From assembly GCA_021741355.1 (NCBI GenBank), contig JAIOXZ010000030.1, positions 1 through 43,088 of the forward strand: a stretch of DNA of 43,088 nucleotides, written 5' to 3'. The translations under genes and the position numbers were made by a program. Numbering within the stretch: the first letter of the stretch is position 1; each line of letters starts with the position of its first letter. This document shows positions 1 through 6,984 of this stretch, in pieces. The DNA is from Caulobacter sp. GTDB lineage: Bacteria; Pseudomonadota; Alphaproteobacteria; Caulobacterales; Caulobacteraceae. The notes beneath the pieces are model-generated. The model ran no database searches and was not told where the DNA came from. It saw only the letters and a program-made list of their open reading frames with translations.

Positions 1-130
1 TCCAGCGCCGCGCTTCCGCCCCGCCGACCAGCACCGACCTCGCCAAAGCCAAGCTGACCCGTGCCCTTCACCGACATCAACGACCCTCCGCCTCAACAGA
101 CAGAGAATCACGATCAGCGAATTACGCAAC

Positions 131-266
131 GGTCCCCTTCATGGGGAGGGTGGTCCCGAAGGGACCGGGTGGGGGAGCCGCCCGCGACCCCGATGTTTGC
201 CGATTGGCGGGCTGTTTCCCCACCCTGGCGGCTTCGCCGCCTGTCCCTCCCCATAAAGGGGAGGGA
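131..266. repeat. Palindromic intergenic repeat, family A
   Basis: Two arms face each other. The left arm (about 131-177) carries GGGGAGGGTGGTCCC followed by GGGACCGGGTGGGG. The right arm (about 216-266) carries CCCCACCCTGGCGG and GCCGCCTGTCCCTCCCC, so its reverse complement repeats the left arm with changes in the central hairpin. Elements of this look are frequent between genes in Caulobacterales. Bases 1-130 hold no ORF that I can support; a short reading frame ends at a TGA at 55-57 and could be the tail of a gene outside the window. The repeat lies downstream of the minus-strand gene ending at 272, so it may act as its transcription end. Confidence 0.7.
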
Positions 267-271
267 GGAAG

Positions 272-1270
272 CTAAAGCGCTAGCCGGGCTTCCAGCTCGG
301 CCAGGCGGCGGCGCGTGATCGCGAGATCCGCGCCGTAGGCCTGCGGGTCCTTCACGGCCAGCTTGCCGGCGATATCAAAACTCTCGCGATACAGATCCAG
401 GGCGCGCACCCGGTGGCCGCGATCCTCGCGGGCGTCGGCCAGGCGTTCGAGCGCCAGCGACAGGGCCCGCAGGCTCGGTCCGTCCGTCTTCGCCGCCGCC
501 ACCTTGCGGCGCAGGGCGAGGGCTTCCTCATAAGCGTCGACGGCGACCTCCAGCCGCGCCTCGTCCTGGGCGGCGTCGCCGACGCCGGTCAGCGCGCCCG
601 CGAGCGCGGCCATCGCGCCGGCGTCCTTCGGGCTGGCTTCGTGCAGCATGCGCGCGTAGCCCAGCGCGGTCTCGTAGGCCTCGGCGGCGTCATCGGACGC
701 GCCCAGCGAACGGTGGAAATCGCCCACTTCGCTCGCGGCCGTCAGGCGCTCGGCGTCGGTGGTCGCAGATGCAGGAAGCCGCCGCGCGAGGGCGGCGGCT
801 TCGGTCCAGGACTCCGCCTGGACAAGGGCCTTGAACTGTTCGCGCAGCACCGGGAAGGGCGCGTCGCCGGCGGCTTCGGCGCGCGGCGGCGGCTGCGGCG
901 GCGGAGCCGCCGGCTCCGCCTCCGCGAACGTCAGGTTCGCCACGACGTCCTCCGCCAGATGGCTGCCGGCCCCCTCCGGATGGTGTGGCGCCGAGTCCGC
1001 CGGCGGATCGATCACCGCATCAAAGTCGACGGCGGGCGGCCCCTTGCGCTTGCGCCCCCCCGGCCCGCCCCCGCGCGGCAACACCGCCGAGAGCAGTGCG
1101 ACGATCCCCAGCGCCAGCACGCCCCAGCCGATGAACGGCCGGTGCCCCTCGAACATCCCCAGATCGAGGGCCCCCAGCTTCGCGCCGGCGAACCCTGAGG
1201 GGTCGACGATCGCCCAGCCGATGCCGCTCAGCATCACTCCCAGCAGAAAGCTCAGGATACGCGCGCCCAT
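272..1270 (-). CDS. Membrane-anchored TPR-like helical-repeat protein
   Basis: This is a 332-residue protein of unknown function. Two hydrophobic segments (about residues 4-22 and 47-65) anchor the N-terminus, followed by a Pro/Ala/Glu-rich linker (about 70-135). The C-terminal two thirds (about 138-330) are Ala/Leu/Glu-rich amphipathic helices in pairs, such as the stretches around AAEAYETALGYARML and AVDAYEEALALRRKV, typical of tetratricopeptide repeats. TPR domains act as protein-interaction scaffolds, so a cytoplasmic docking role at the inner membrane is an inference. It is the last gene of a minus-strand string that includes folB; the gap to the previous gene is 134 bases, so it may have its own promoter. 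The start is an ATG inside GCGCCCATGG on the complementary strand. Confidence 0.8.
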   Translation of the reverse strand: MGARILSFLLGVMLSGIGWAIVDPSGFAGAKLGALDLGMFEGHRPFIGWGVLALGIVALLSAVLPRGGGPGGRKRKGPPAVDFDAVIDPPADSAPHHPEGAGSHLAEDVVANLTFAEAEPAAPPPQPPPRAEAAGDAPFPVLREQFKALVQAESWTEAAALARRLPASATTDAERLTAASEVGDFHRSLGASDDAAEAYETALGYARMLHEASPKDAGAMAALAGALTGVGDAAQDEARLEVAVDAYEEALALRRKVAAAKTDGPSLRALSLALERLADAREDRGHRVRALDLYRESFDIAGKLAVKDPQAYGADLAITRRRLAELEARLAL

Positions 1271-1404
1271 GGTTTTCCCCGCTTTTTCCCCAACGCAGGA
1301 CGAAGCTTCGTCCTCGCCGGGGGCGGGTCAAAAGGCTGCAACCGTCAGGGGAAGGCCTGTCCCCGGACCGTTCGTTCGTTGGGCAGAAGGGGGCCTGACT
1401 GCCT

Positions 1405-1800
1405 TTAAAACAGCCACGCGTCGGGTCGCGGATGGGGCTCGTCCTGCGCCAGATAGATCAGCCCGACCGCCAGCCGGACGTAGAACCAGATGTGTACAGC
1501 GGCCAGAATGAGCACGCCGGCGATCAGGAACGGGATGCCGATCAGCACCACCGAGAAGATGCCGCCGACGATGCACAGCACCACGCCGATCACCGCCCAC
1601 CAGATCGACTTCCAGAAGGTCTGGATCAGGAACTGGTAGTGGGTGGCCATGCGCGGACCGGCATGCTCGCGGTTGGCATAGGCCAGCACCAGGCCGAGCA
1701 AGACCGCCACCCAGACCGAGGGGACGCTGAGCAGATACAGGCCATAGACGACGAGCGGCAGAACCCGGTCCTCGTGCGGACGATCAGTGACATCGGTCAT
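1405..1800 (-). CDS. DUF4870-like integral membrane protein
   Basis: This 131-residue protein is mostly membrane. Hydrophobic segments lie at about residues 13-42, 66-93 and 95-118, separated by the polar stretch ANREHAGPRMATHYQFLIQTFW. That pattern (an A-Y-x-N/R turn, then H-Y-x-F-x-x-x-T-F-W) matches the small membrane proteins grouped as DUF4870 or Tic20-like in databases. The cytoplasmic tail ends with PRPDAWLF. No enzymatic motif is visible and the function is unknown. It lies 64 bases downstream of the preceding minus-strand gene and is probably cotranscribed with the folB string. Confidence 0.85.
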   Translation of the reverse strand: MTDVTDRPHEDRVLPLVVYGLYLLSVPSVWVAVLLGLVLAYANREHAGPRMATHYQFLIQTFWKSIWWAVIGVVLCIVGGIFSVVLIGIPFLIAGVLILAAVHIWFYVRLAVGLIYLAQDEPHPRPDAWLF

Positions 1801-1864
1801 TGGGGGCCTCCATGGGCGATGCTGGACGGTTGCGACCCGACTGGCGAACGATGGCCGTTCATAC

Positions 1865-2425
1865 TCACGGGAGCAAGTCCTGCGGCAGGGCGGCAGGATC
1901 GAGCGTTCCGGTCCGGCCCCTGAGCCAGGGCAGGGCGGCGAGCATCAGGATCAGGACGAACACCAGCCGCGCCGCCAGGGCAATGCCGAGCGAGGCGGCG
2001 CCGGCGCTGATCGAGGTGACCAGCAGCACGACGGCGCCGATCCCCAGCAGGCCGATGGTCCAGAGGAAGGCCTCGCCGATCTCGAGACCGGCGGTCGCGA
2101 ACCTGGCCCGTGGCGCGTGGTCGGCGGCCAGCGCCACCAGCGTCCGGACAAACGGCGAATAGCTGTCCGTGCGGTCGTCGAAACGGCCCGGTCCGCGCCA
2201 GCTGTGCGAGGGGACCACGCAGCGGCCGCGGGCGAACTGCAGCACCACCGCGCGGCGCGGGCTGCCGGGCAGGCCGGCGAACCGCAGGGTGCGCAGGTCC
2301 TTCAGAAGCCAGCGGCGTTCGCGCTTGCCGCCGGTCTCGATCAGGCTGTCGTCGGAGAGTGTCCAGACGGTCTCGGGCCTCAGCGGCGCGAGGCGGGCGG
2401 CGTGCGTTGGTGCGGGGCCGTTCAG
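1865..2425 (-). CDS. Two-helix membrane protein downstream of folB (probable CTG start)
   Basis: The first conventional start in this frame is a GTG at 2248, giving 127 residues. The frame is open and protein-like well upstream (residues reading PETVWTLSDDSLI and WLLKDLRTLRF), with no ATG, GTG or TTG back through the start of the overlap with folB. A CTG at 2425-2423 overlaps the folB stop as CTGA, which would give 186 residues. I favour that start. The N-terminal ~100 residues look like a soluble beta-rich domain of the kind found in small membrane-associated proteins (PH-like; an impression only). Two hydrophobic segments follow near the C-terminus, around FLWTIGLLGIGAVVLLV and AARLVFVLILMLAAL. 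The function is unknown. If the CTG is wrong, the gene spans 1865-2248. Confidence 0.65.
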   Translation of the reverse strand: MNGPAPTHAARLAPLRPETVWTLSDDSLIETGGKRERRWLLKDLRTLRFAGLPGSPRRAVVLQFARGRCVVPSHSWRGPGRFDDRTDSYSPFVRTLVALAADHAPRARFATAGLEIGEAFLWTIGLLGIGAVVLLVTSISAGAASLGIALAARLVFVLILMLAALPWLRGRTGTLDPAALPQDLLP

Positions 2426-2826
2426 ACCCTGACCGCCGTGATCTCGACCCCGGCCGCCTCGGCGTGTGGGGCCAGGGCGAGGGGCTTTTCGACACGCACC
2501 CGCGCGCGGGTGACGCGCGGATCGACGAGGCAGCGCTCGGCCAGCCGTTCGGCGAAGGTCTCGACCAGTTCGATATGGCCTTCAGCGGCCAGTTCACGGG
2601 CGGCGGTGGCGATGGTCTCGTAGTTGACCGTCTGGACCAGCCGCTCGGCATGCACCGTCGTCACATCCAGCTCGACATCGACGATCAGCGGCTGGGTCTT
2701 GCCGTGCTCGTGCGCGTACACCCCGACCTCGGCCTCGACCTTGAGGCCGCGCACGAACACGCGGGCGACGACGATGCGCGCCGCGCTGGCCGGCTCGAAA
2801 GGCGTTTCGGGAAGGGTGGCGGCCAC
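2422..2826 (-). CDS. folB: Dihydroneopterin aldolase FolB
   Basis: FolB converts 7,8-dihydroneopterin to 6-hydroxymethyl-dihydropterin and glycolaldehyde in tetrahydrofolate synthesis, as a cytoplasmic oligomer. The 134-residue product has the family landmarks: GVYAHE with Glu40 at the position of the conserved active-site glutamate, VNYETI with Tyr69, LVE with Glu89 as the pterin-binding acid, and VRVEKPLAL with the catalytic Lys114. An N-terminal extension of about 15 residues is longer than usual, so an internal start is possible. It lies 12 bases after a pteridine-reductase-like SDR, which supports a pterin context. The stop codon overlaps the probable CTG start of the next gene. Confidence 0.93.
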   Translation of the reverse strand: MAATLPETPFEPASAARIVVARVFVRGLKVEAEVGVYAHEHGKTQPLIVDVELDVTTVHAERLVQTVNYETIATAARELAAEGHIELVETFAERLAERCLVDPRVTRARVRVEKPLALAPHAEAAGVEITAVRV

Positions 2827-2838
2827 GACTCCTCGGGG

Positions 2839-3585
2839 TCAGGGGTGGATAATGTCGGGCGTTCGCCAGCCCAGATGCTGGCCGCTGTCCACGGCGATCA
2901 TCTGACCGGTCACTGACGGAGCGTCAATCAGATAGCGCAGGGCGGCGGCGATCTCGTCCGGCGAGACGGCGCGGGCCAGCGGCGTGCCGGCGGCTTCCTG
3001 TTCGAACTCGCCCGGGACCTGATGCACCGAGCCCAGGGTCGGCCCCGGTCCGATCGCGTTGACGCGGATACGCGGCGCCAGCGCCTGGGCCATGGTCTGC
3101 GTCGCATGCCAGAGCGCCGCCTTGGACAGGCTGTAGCTGAAGAACTGCGGGTTGGGCCGCCAGACCCGCTGGTCGAGGATATTGACGATCAGTCCCGCGC
3201 GGTCGCCGGGCAGGTTCGCCGCGAACGCCTGGGCCAGCACGGCCGGCGCGCGCAGGTTCGTCGCCATGTGAGCGTCCAGCCCATCGGCGTCGAACGTCTG
3301 CAGCCGGTCTTCAAGGAACAGCGACGCGTTGTTGACCAGCAGGGTCACGGGACCCAGGTCCGCGGCAGCCCGGCCGATCAGGTCGGCGGCATCGCGGGTG
3401 GTCAGGTCGCCGGCCAGCACGCAGGCGCGGCGGCCCTCGGCGCGCACGAGCGCGGCCGTCTCCTCGGCGTCGTCAGTGGAGTCTCGGTGGTGGACGGCGA
3501 CGTCATACCCTGAGCGGGCGGCCTGAACGGCCAGAGCCCGCCCGATGCGCCGCGCGGCGCCGGTGATGACGGCTACGCCGCTCAA
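2839..3585 (-). CDS. Pteridine-reductase-like SDR (FolM/PTR1 type)
   Basis: This is a 248-residue short-chain dehydrogenase/reductase. The cofactor motif is TGAARRIG (residues 8-15), whose arginine after the alanine pair favours NADP(H), and NNAS occurs at 85-88. The catalytic pattern is Asp138 (in VNILDQR), Tyr151 and Lys155 (YSLSK). An aspartate 13 residues before the Tyr, in place of the usual serine, is the signature of pteridine reductases such as Leishmania PTR1 and bacterial FolM. A role in reducing dihydrofolate, dihydromonapterin or a related pterin is therefore likely, and it sits immediately upstream of folB. The exact substrate is an inference. The ATG lies 7 bases after the stop of a 26-codon ORF, suggesting cotranscription. 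Confidence 0.88.
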   Translation of the reverse strand: MSGVAVITGAARRIGRALAVQAARSGYDVAVHHRDSTDDAEETAALVRAEGRRACVLAGDLTTRDAADLIGRAAADLGPVTLLVNNASLFLEDRLQTFDADGLDAHMATNLRAPAVLAQAFAANLPGDRAGLIVNILDQRVWRPNPQFFSYSLSKAALWHATQTMAQALAPRIRVNAIGPGPTLGSVHQVPGEFEQEAAGTPLARAVSPDEIAAALRYLIDAPSVTGQMIAVDSGQHLGWRTPDIIHP

Positions 3586-3592
3586 GACAGGA

Positions 3593-3673
3593 TCAGTCGA
3601 CCCGGCCGAACTCGAACAGGTTCAGGCCGGCCAGAACGACGATGAAAATTGCGATGACGCCGATGGCGAGCAT
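3593..3673 (-). CDS. 26-residue hydrophobic membrane peptide (unannotated small ORF)
   Basis: An ATG at 3673-3671 opens a 26-codon frame closed by TGA at 3595-3593. The peptide begins MLAIGVIAIFIVVLAG, continues with LNLFEFG and ends in a charged RVD, so it is one transmembrane helix with a short tail. On the coding strand a GGGAG Shine-Dalgarno sequence lies 7 bases before the ATG. Codon choice is strongly G/C-ending, as in true genes here. The following SDR gene starts 7 bases beyond its stop, so it would be the first gene of the pterin/folB operon. I do not recognise a family. Small single-helix peptides often regulate membrane partners, but that is only an analogy. It could also be a leader ORF with no stable product. 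Confidence 0.65.
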   Translation of the reverse strand: MLAIGVIAIFIVVLAGLNLFEFGRVD

Positions 3674-3753
3674 GACGCGGCTCCCGTTGAAAACACGACC
3701 CGGCTTTAGCCGCCGCTCTCGCCCCGGGCAAGCGGGCGTTCTAGGCTGGGACC

Positions 3754-4227
3754 ATGTCCGCCCTCAAGCGTCGCCTCTATCGCCTGCTGTTGCCGGCCTA
3801 CCGCGTGGCGATGCGGCAGGTGCGGGGCCTGACCCTGGGCGCGCGGGCCATCGTGCTGGACGGCGAGGGGCGGGTGCTGCTGATCGAGCACAGCTACACC
3901 CCCGGCTGGCACCTGCCCGGCGGCGGTGTCGAGTCCGGCGAGACGACCGAAGAGGCGGTGATCCGCGAGCTGGAGGAAGAGGGCGGCATTCGGGTCGAGG
4001 GCCGGCCGGTGCTGCTGTCGATCCATTCCAACGGCGCCAGCTTCAAGGGCGACCACGTCCTGCTGTTCCGGGTCGAGACCTTCACCGCCGTTCCCGCCAC
4101 CTCACGCGGCGAAATCCTGCGGGCTGAGTGGTTCCATCCGCACGACCTGCCCGAGGGGACCGTCGGCGGGGTCCGGCGCCGGATCGCCGAGATGCTGGAC
4201 GGCGGGCCGCCCGACCTGTTCTGGTAG
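3754..4227 (+). CDS. Nudix hydrolase
   Basis: This is a 157-residue cytoplasmic pyrophosphohydrolase of the Nudix superfamily, which cleaves a nucleoside diphosphate linked to another moiety. The Nudix box runs from about residue 57 to 79 and fits G-x5-E-x7-RE-U-x-EE-x-G-U exactly (GGVESGE, then RELEEEGGI). A basic, hydrophobic N-terminus (LKRRLYRLLLPAYRVAMRQ) precedes it and may contact the membrane or nucleic acid. The domain is complete. The substrate cannot be assigned; the W/P-rich sequence before the box is shared with general Nudix proteins. The next gene follows after 29 bases with its own Shine-Dalgarno sequence, so the two may form a small operon. Confidence 0.9.
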   Translation: MSALKRRLYRLLLPAYRVAMRQVRGLTLGARAIVLDGEGRVLLIEHSYTPGWHLPGGGVESGETTEEAVIRELEEEGGIRVEGRPVLLSIHSNGASFKGDHVLLFRVETFTAVPATSRGEILRAEWFHPHDLPEGTVGGVRRRIAEMLDGGPPDLFW

Positions 4228-4256
4228 GGGCAACAAGCAAGGCAAGGGAGGCGCAG

Positions 4257-5204
4257 ATGCCGGACTGGATGAGGCCCGAAGACTTCAGCAAGATCGCTGT
4301 CGGCATTGACCGGCCGGAGGACGTGGTCGTCGGCAAGGACGGCCGGGTGTTCGCCTCCGACCACCAGTGCGCCGTGGCCGAGATCCACCCCGACGGGTCG
4401 TTCACCCGTATGGGGCCCAGGGGGGGCGCGCCCAACGGCATCAACATGGACCTGCAGGGCCGGGTGCTGATCGCCAACTTCGGTATCTACGACAAGGAAG
4501 AGGGGCCGCTGCAGCGGTTCGATCCGGCCACCGGCAAACACGAGACCCTGGTGGCGGAGGTCGGCGGCAAGCGGCTGACCAGCGCCAACTATCCGGTGCT
4601 CGACCGCGCCGGCAACATCTGGTGCGCCAACTCCACCCATGCCGAGACCTGGCCCCAGGCGCTGGACGGCCGCACCGACGGCTTCATCTTCGTGCTGCGG
4701 CCCGACGGCTCGAGCGAGATCGTCGCCGAGGGCCTGAAGTTCCCGAACGGGACAGCGCTGTCGGCGGACGACCGCTACCTGTTCTGCGCCCAGACGAGCG
4801 GCGCGGACGTCATGCGGTTCGAAATCCTGCCCGGGGGCAAGCTGGGCCCCGGCGAGCGCTATGGTCCGGTGCTGGGCCGGCTGGTCGACGCGACGCAGGT
4901 CCAGGCTGAAGCCGCCGCGGAGCATCACCCGGGCGACCTCGGCTACACCGACGGCGTGGGCATGGACGCCAACGGCAACCTCTGGGTCTGCCTTCCCGCC
5001 GCCAACAAGGTGGTGATGATCCGTCCGTCGGGCGTCGTCGAGACGGTGGTTCACGACCCTTCCGGCGAGATCGTCAACCACCCGACCAACGTCACCTGGG
5101 GTGGCGCGGACCTCAAGGACCTCTACATCGGCTCGATCCGCGCGGGCTATGTGCTCAAGGCCCGCAGCCCGGTCGCAGGCCAGCCGCATGTGCATCAGCT
5201 TTGA
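4257..5204 (+). CDS. SMP-30/gluconolactonase-like beta-propeller hydrolase
   Basis: This 315-residue protein belongs to the SMP-30/gluconolaconase/LRE family of six-bladed beta-propellers, which hydrolyse lactones using a divalent metal. Repeated blade motifs are visible: DGRVFASDHQ, GAPNGINMDLQGRVLIAN, LKFPNGTALSADDRYLF and DGVGMDANGNLWVC. The PNG and DG residues provide the usual metal ligands. The start chosen is the ATG preceded by AAGGGAGG with a spacing of about 6 bases. A longer frame upstream overlaps the Nudix gene and has no good ribosome binding site. There is no signal peptide, so it should be cytoplasmic. The neighbouring ALDH and CoA ligase suggest hydrolysis of a lactone made during catabolism, for example after Baeyer-Villiger oxidation; that is an inference. 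Confidence 0.88.
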   Translation: MPDWMRPEDFSKIAVGIDRPEDVVVGKDGRVFASDHQCAVAEIHPDGSFTRMGPRGGAPNGINMDLQGRVLIANFGIYDKEEGPLQRFDPATGKHETLVAEVGGKRLTSANYPVLDRAGNIWCANSTHAETWPQALDGRTDGFIFVLRPDGSSEIVAEGLKFPNGTALSADDRYLFCAQTSGADVMRFEILPGGKLGPGERYGPVLGRLVDATQVQAEAAAEHHPGDLGYTDGVGMDANGNLWVCLPAANKVVMIRPSGVVETVVHDPSGEIVNHPTNVTWGGADLKDLYIGSIRAGYVLKARSPVAGQPHVHQL

Positions 5205-5227
5205 AGCCTGATGCATCAAGTTTGAAG
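5191..5227 (+). repeat. Short direct repeat across the lactonase stop codon
   Basis: TGCATCAGCTTTGAAG (5191-5206) and TGCATCAAGTTTGAAG (5212-5227) are imperfect copies 21 bases apart. The first contains the lactonase stop codon at 5202-5204. It looks like a local tandem duplication at the 3' end of the gene. A further GTTTGAAG stands at 5267-5274, upstream of the aldehyde dehydrogenase. Confidence 0.6.
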
Positions 5228-5307
5228 TCGGCCCTTTCCGAGGTGATCGGCGGTAACTAAACTAGCGTTTGAAGAGGCCGCTCGGCGGTCCGCAGGGAGA
5301 GACGGTG

Positions 5308-6747
5308 ATGCGCGACTACACGAAGTTCTACATCGACGGCCAATGGGTCCAGCCCACCGGCGTCACGACGCTCGACGTCATCAACCCGGCGACCGAAGAG
5401 GTCTGCGGCAAGATCTCGCTGGGCACGGCCGAGCATGTCGACCAGGCGGCCAAGGCGGCCCGCAAGGCGTTCGCCACCTTCTCGCAGACCACGGTCGAGG
5501 AGCGGATCGACCTGCTCGAGCGCATCGTCGTCGAGTACCAGAAGCGCTACGGCGACATGGCCGACGCGATCACTGAGGAAATGGGCGCCCCGGCCTCGCT
5601 GGCGCAACGCGCGCAGGCCGCCATGGGCCTCGCCCACACCCAGACCGCCATCGGCGTGCTGAAGAGCTTCAAGTTCGTCGAGGATCGCGGCCCGACCCGG
5701 CTGGTCAAGGAGCCGATCGGCGTCTGCGGCATGATCACCCCCTGGAACTGGCCGGTGAACCAGATCGCCTGCAAGGTCGCCCCGGCCCTGGCCGTGGGCT
5801 GCACCATGGTGCTCAAGCCGTCGGAAATCGCGCCGTTCTCCGCCTACGTCTGGGCCGAGATCCTGCATGCCGCCGGTGTGCCGGCCGGCGTGTTCAACCT
5901 GGTCAACGGCGACGGGCCCACCGTCGGCGCCGCCATCTCCAGCCATCCCGAGATCGACATGGTCTCGTTCACCGGCTCGACCCGCGCCGGCATCGAGGTG
6001 GCCAAGAACGCCGCCCCGACCGTCAAGCGCGTGGCCCAGGAACTGGGCGGCAAGAGCCCCAACATCATCCTCGATGACGCGGACTTCCAGTCGGCCGTCA
6101 CCGGCGGCGTCCGCTCGGTGATGATGAACTCGGGCCAGTCCTGCAACGCCCCGACCCGCATGCTGGTCCCCGGCAAGCGCATGGATGAGGTGATCGCCAT
6201 CGCCAAGGCCGCCGCCGACTCCACGACCGTCGGCGACCCCAAGGGCAACGCCCAGATGGGCCCGGTGGTCTCCGAGGTGCAGTTCAACAAGATCCAGAAG
6301 CTGATCCAGGCCGGCATCGACGAGGGCGCGACCCTGGTCAGCGGCGGCGTCGGCCGTCCGGACGGCATCGAAAAGGGCTACTTCGTCAAGCCGACCGTCT
6401 TCGCCAACGTGACCAACGACATGACCATCGCCAAGGAAGAGATCTTCGGCCCGGTCGTCTCGATCATCGGCTACGACACGGTCGACGAAGCCGTGCAGGT
6501 CGGCAACGACACCGAATACGGCCTCGCCGCCTACGTCAGCGGCACGGACGTGACCAAGATCCGCGAAGTGGCCTCGAAGCTGCGCGCCGGTCAGGTCAGC
6601 ATCAACGGCGGCGGCGGGGACCTGATGGCTCCCTTCGGCGGCTACAAGATGAGCGGCAACGGGCGCGAGTGGGGCGACTACGGCTTCCACGAGTTCCTCG
6701 AAACCAAGGCCATGCTCGGCTACGCCCCGCCGCAAGCGGCTGAATAG
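5308..6747 (+). CDS. Aldehyde dehydrogenase (NAD(P)-dependent)
   Basis: This 479-residue enzyme oxidises an aldehyde to the carboxylate with NAD(P)+. Landmarks are PWNWP with Asn147, the cofactor-contacting Lys170 in LKPSE, FTGST (221-225), the general base Glu245 in QELGGKSP, and the nucleophile Cys279 in NSGQSC. EEIFGPV and the C-terminal GGYKMSGNGRE region are intact. I chose the ATG at 5308 because AGGGAGAG lies 7 bases upstream and it matches family lengths; an earlier in-frame ATG at 5269 adds 13 residues with no ribosome binding site. It is followed by a palindromic repeat, a hairpin and an acyl-CoA synthetase on the same strand, so it may convert an aldehyde to the acid that the synthetase activates. 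Confidence 0.95.
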   Translation: MRDYTKFYIDGQWVQPTGVTTLDVINPATEEVCGKISLGTAEHVDQAAKAARKAFATFSQTTVEERIDLLERIVVEYQKRYGDMADAITEEMGAPASLAQRAQAAMGLAHTQTAIGVLKSFKFVEDRGPTRLVKEPIGVCGMITPWNWPVNQIACKVAPALAVGCTMVLKPSEIAPFSAYVWAEILHAAGVPAGVFNLVNGDGPTVGAAISSHPEIDMVSFTGSTRAGIEVAKNAAPTVKRVAQELGGKSPNIILDDADFQSAVTGGVRSVMMNSGQSCNAPTRMLVPGKRMDEVIAIAKAAADSTTVGDPKGNAQMGPVVSEVQFNKIQKLIQAGIDEGATLVSGGVGRPDGIEKGYFVKPTVFANVTNDMTIAKEEIFGPVVSIIGYDTVDEAVQVGNDTEYGLAAYVSGTDVTKIREVASKLRAGQVSINGGGGDLMAPFGGYKMSGNGREWGDYGFHEFLETKAMLGYAPPQAAE

Positions 6748-6751
6748 GGGT

Positions 6752-6870
6752 TGCGTGGTTCGAGACGCTCGGCTTGAGCCTCGCTCCTCACCATGACGAA
6801 TAGAGGTGCAATGCACCCCTCGTCGTCATCCTGAGGAGCGATCCCTCAGGATCGCGTCTCGAAGGACGCA
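6752..6870 (+). repeat. Palindromic intergenic repeat, family B, copy 1
   Basis: The outer arms are CGTGGTTCGAGACGC and GCGTCTCGAAGGACG. The inner arms are CGCTCCTCACCATGACGA and TCGTCATCCTGAGGAGCG. The whole element can fold as one long hairpin of about 115 nucleotides. Two more copies in the same orientation lie at 10125-10235 and 13125-13244. The family resembles the REP/BIME-like repeats of alphaproteobacteria. Confidence 0.85.
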
Positions 6871-6877
6871 CCAGCAC

Positions 6878-6918
6878 AAGCGAAGGGCCGCCGGATCACA
6901 CCGGCGCCCCTTTTGCTT
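6878..6918 (+). terminator. Hairpin with T-rich tail after the aldehyde dehydrogenase
   Basis: AAGCGAAGGGCCGCCGG pairs imperfectly with CCGGCGCCCCTTTTGCTT across an ATCACA loop. The right arm contains TTTT. This matches an intrinsic terminator for the upstream aldehyde dehydrogenase transcript and separates it from the acyl-CoA synthetase starting at 6985. Confidence 0.6.
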
Positions 6919-6984
6919 TGGGGAATCCTGTGCATCCTTGTCGCGCCAGCGCCCGACAGAGGCAGCGGCCCATGAGGAAACAGC

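Noticed and set aside
1334..1400. Hairpin GGGGA-AGGCCTG-TCCCC between two minus-strand genes
   Set aside because: The stem is only 5 base pairs and no T-run follows, so it is too weak to call a terminator.
1797..2651. 284-residue minus-strand frame across folB and the next membrane protein
   Set aside because: Ser/Arg/Pro-rich frame-shifted reading of folB; no domain.
5257..6816. 519-residue open frame on the minus strand opposite the aldehyde dehydrogenase
   Set aside because: It is Asp/Gly/His/Val-rich with no recognisable motifs, exactly the antisense pattern of a high-GC gene; the plus-strand enzyme has all catalytic residues.
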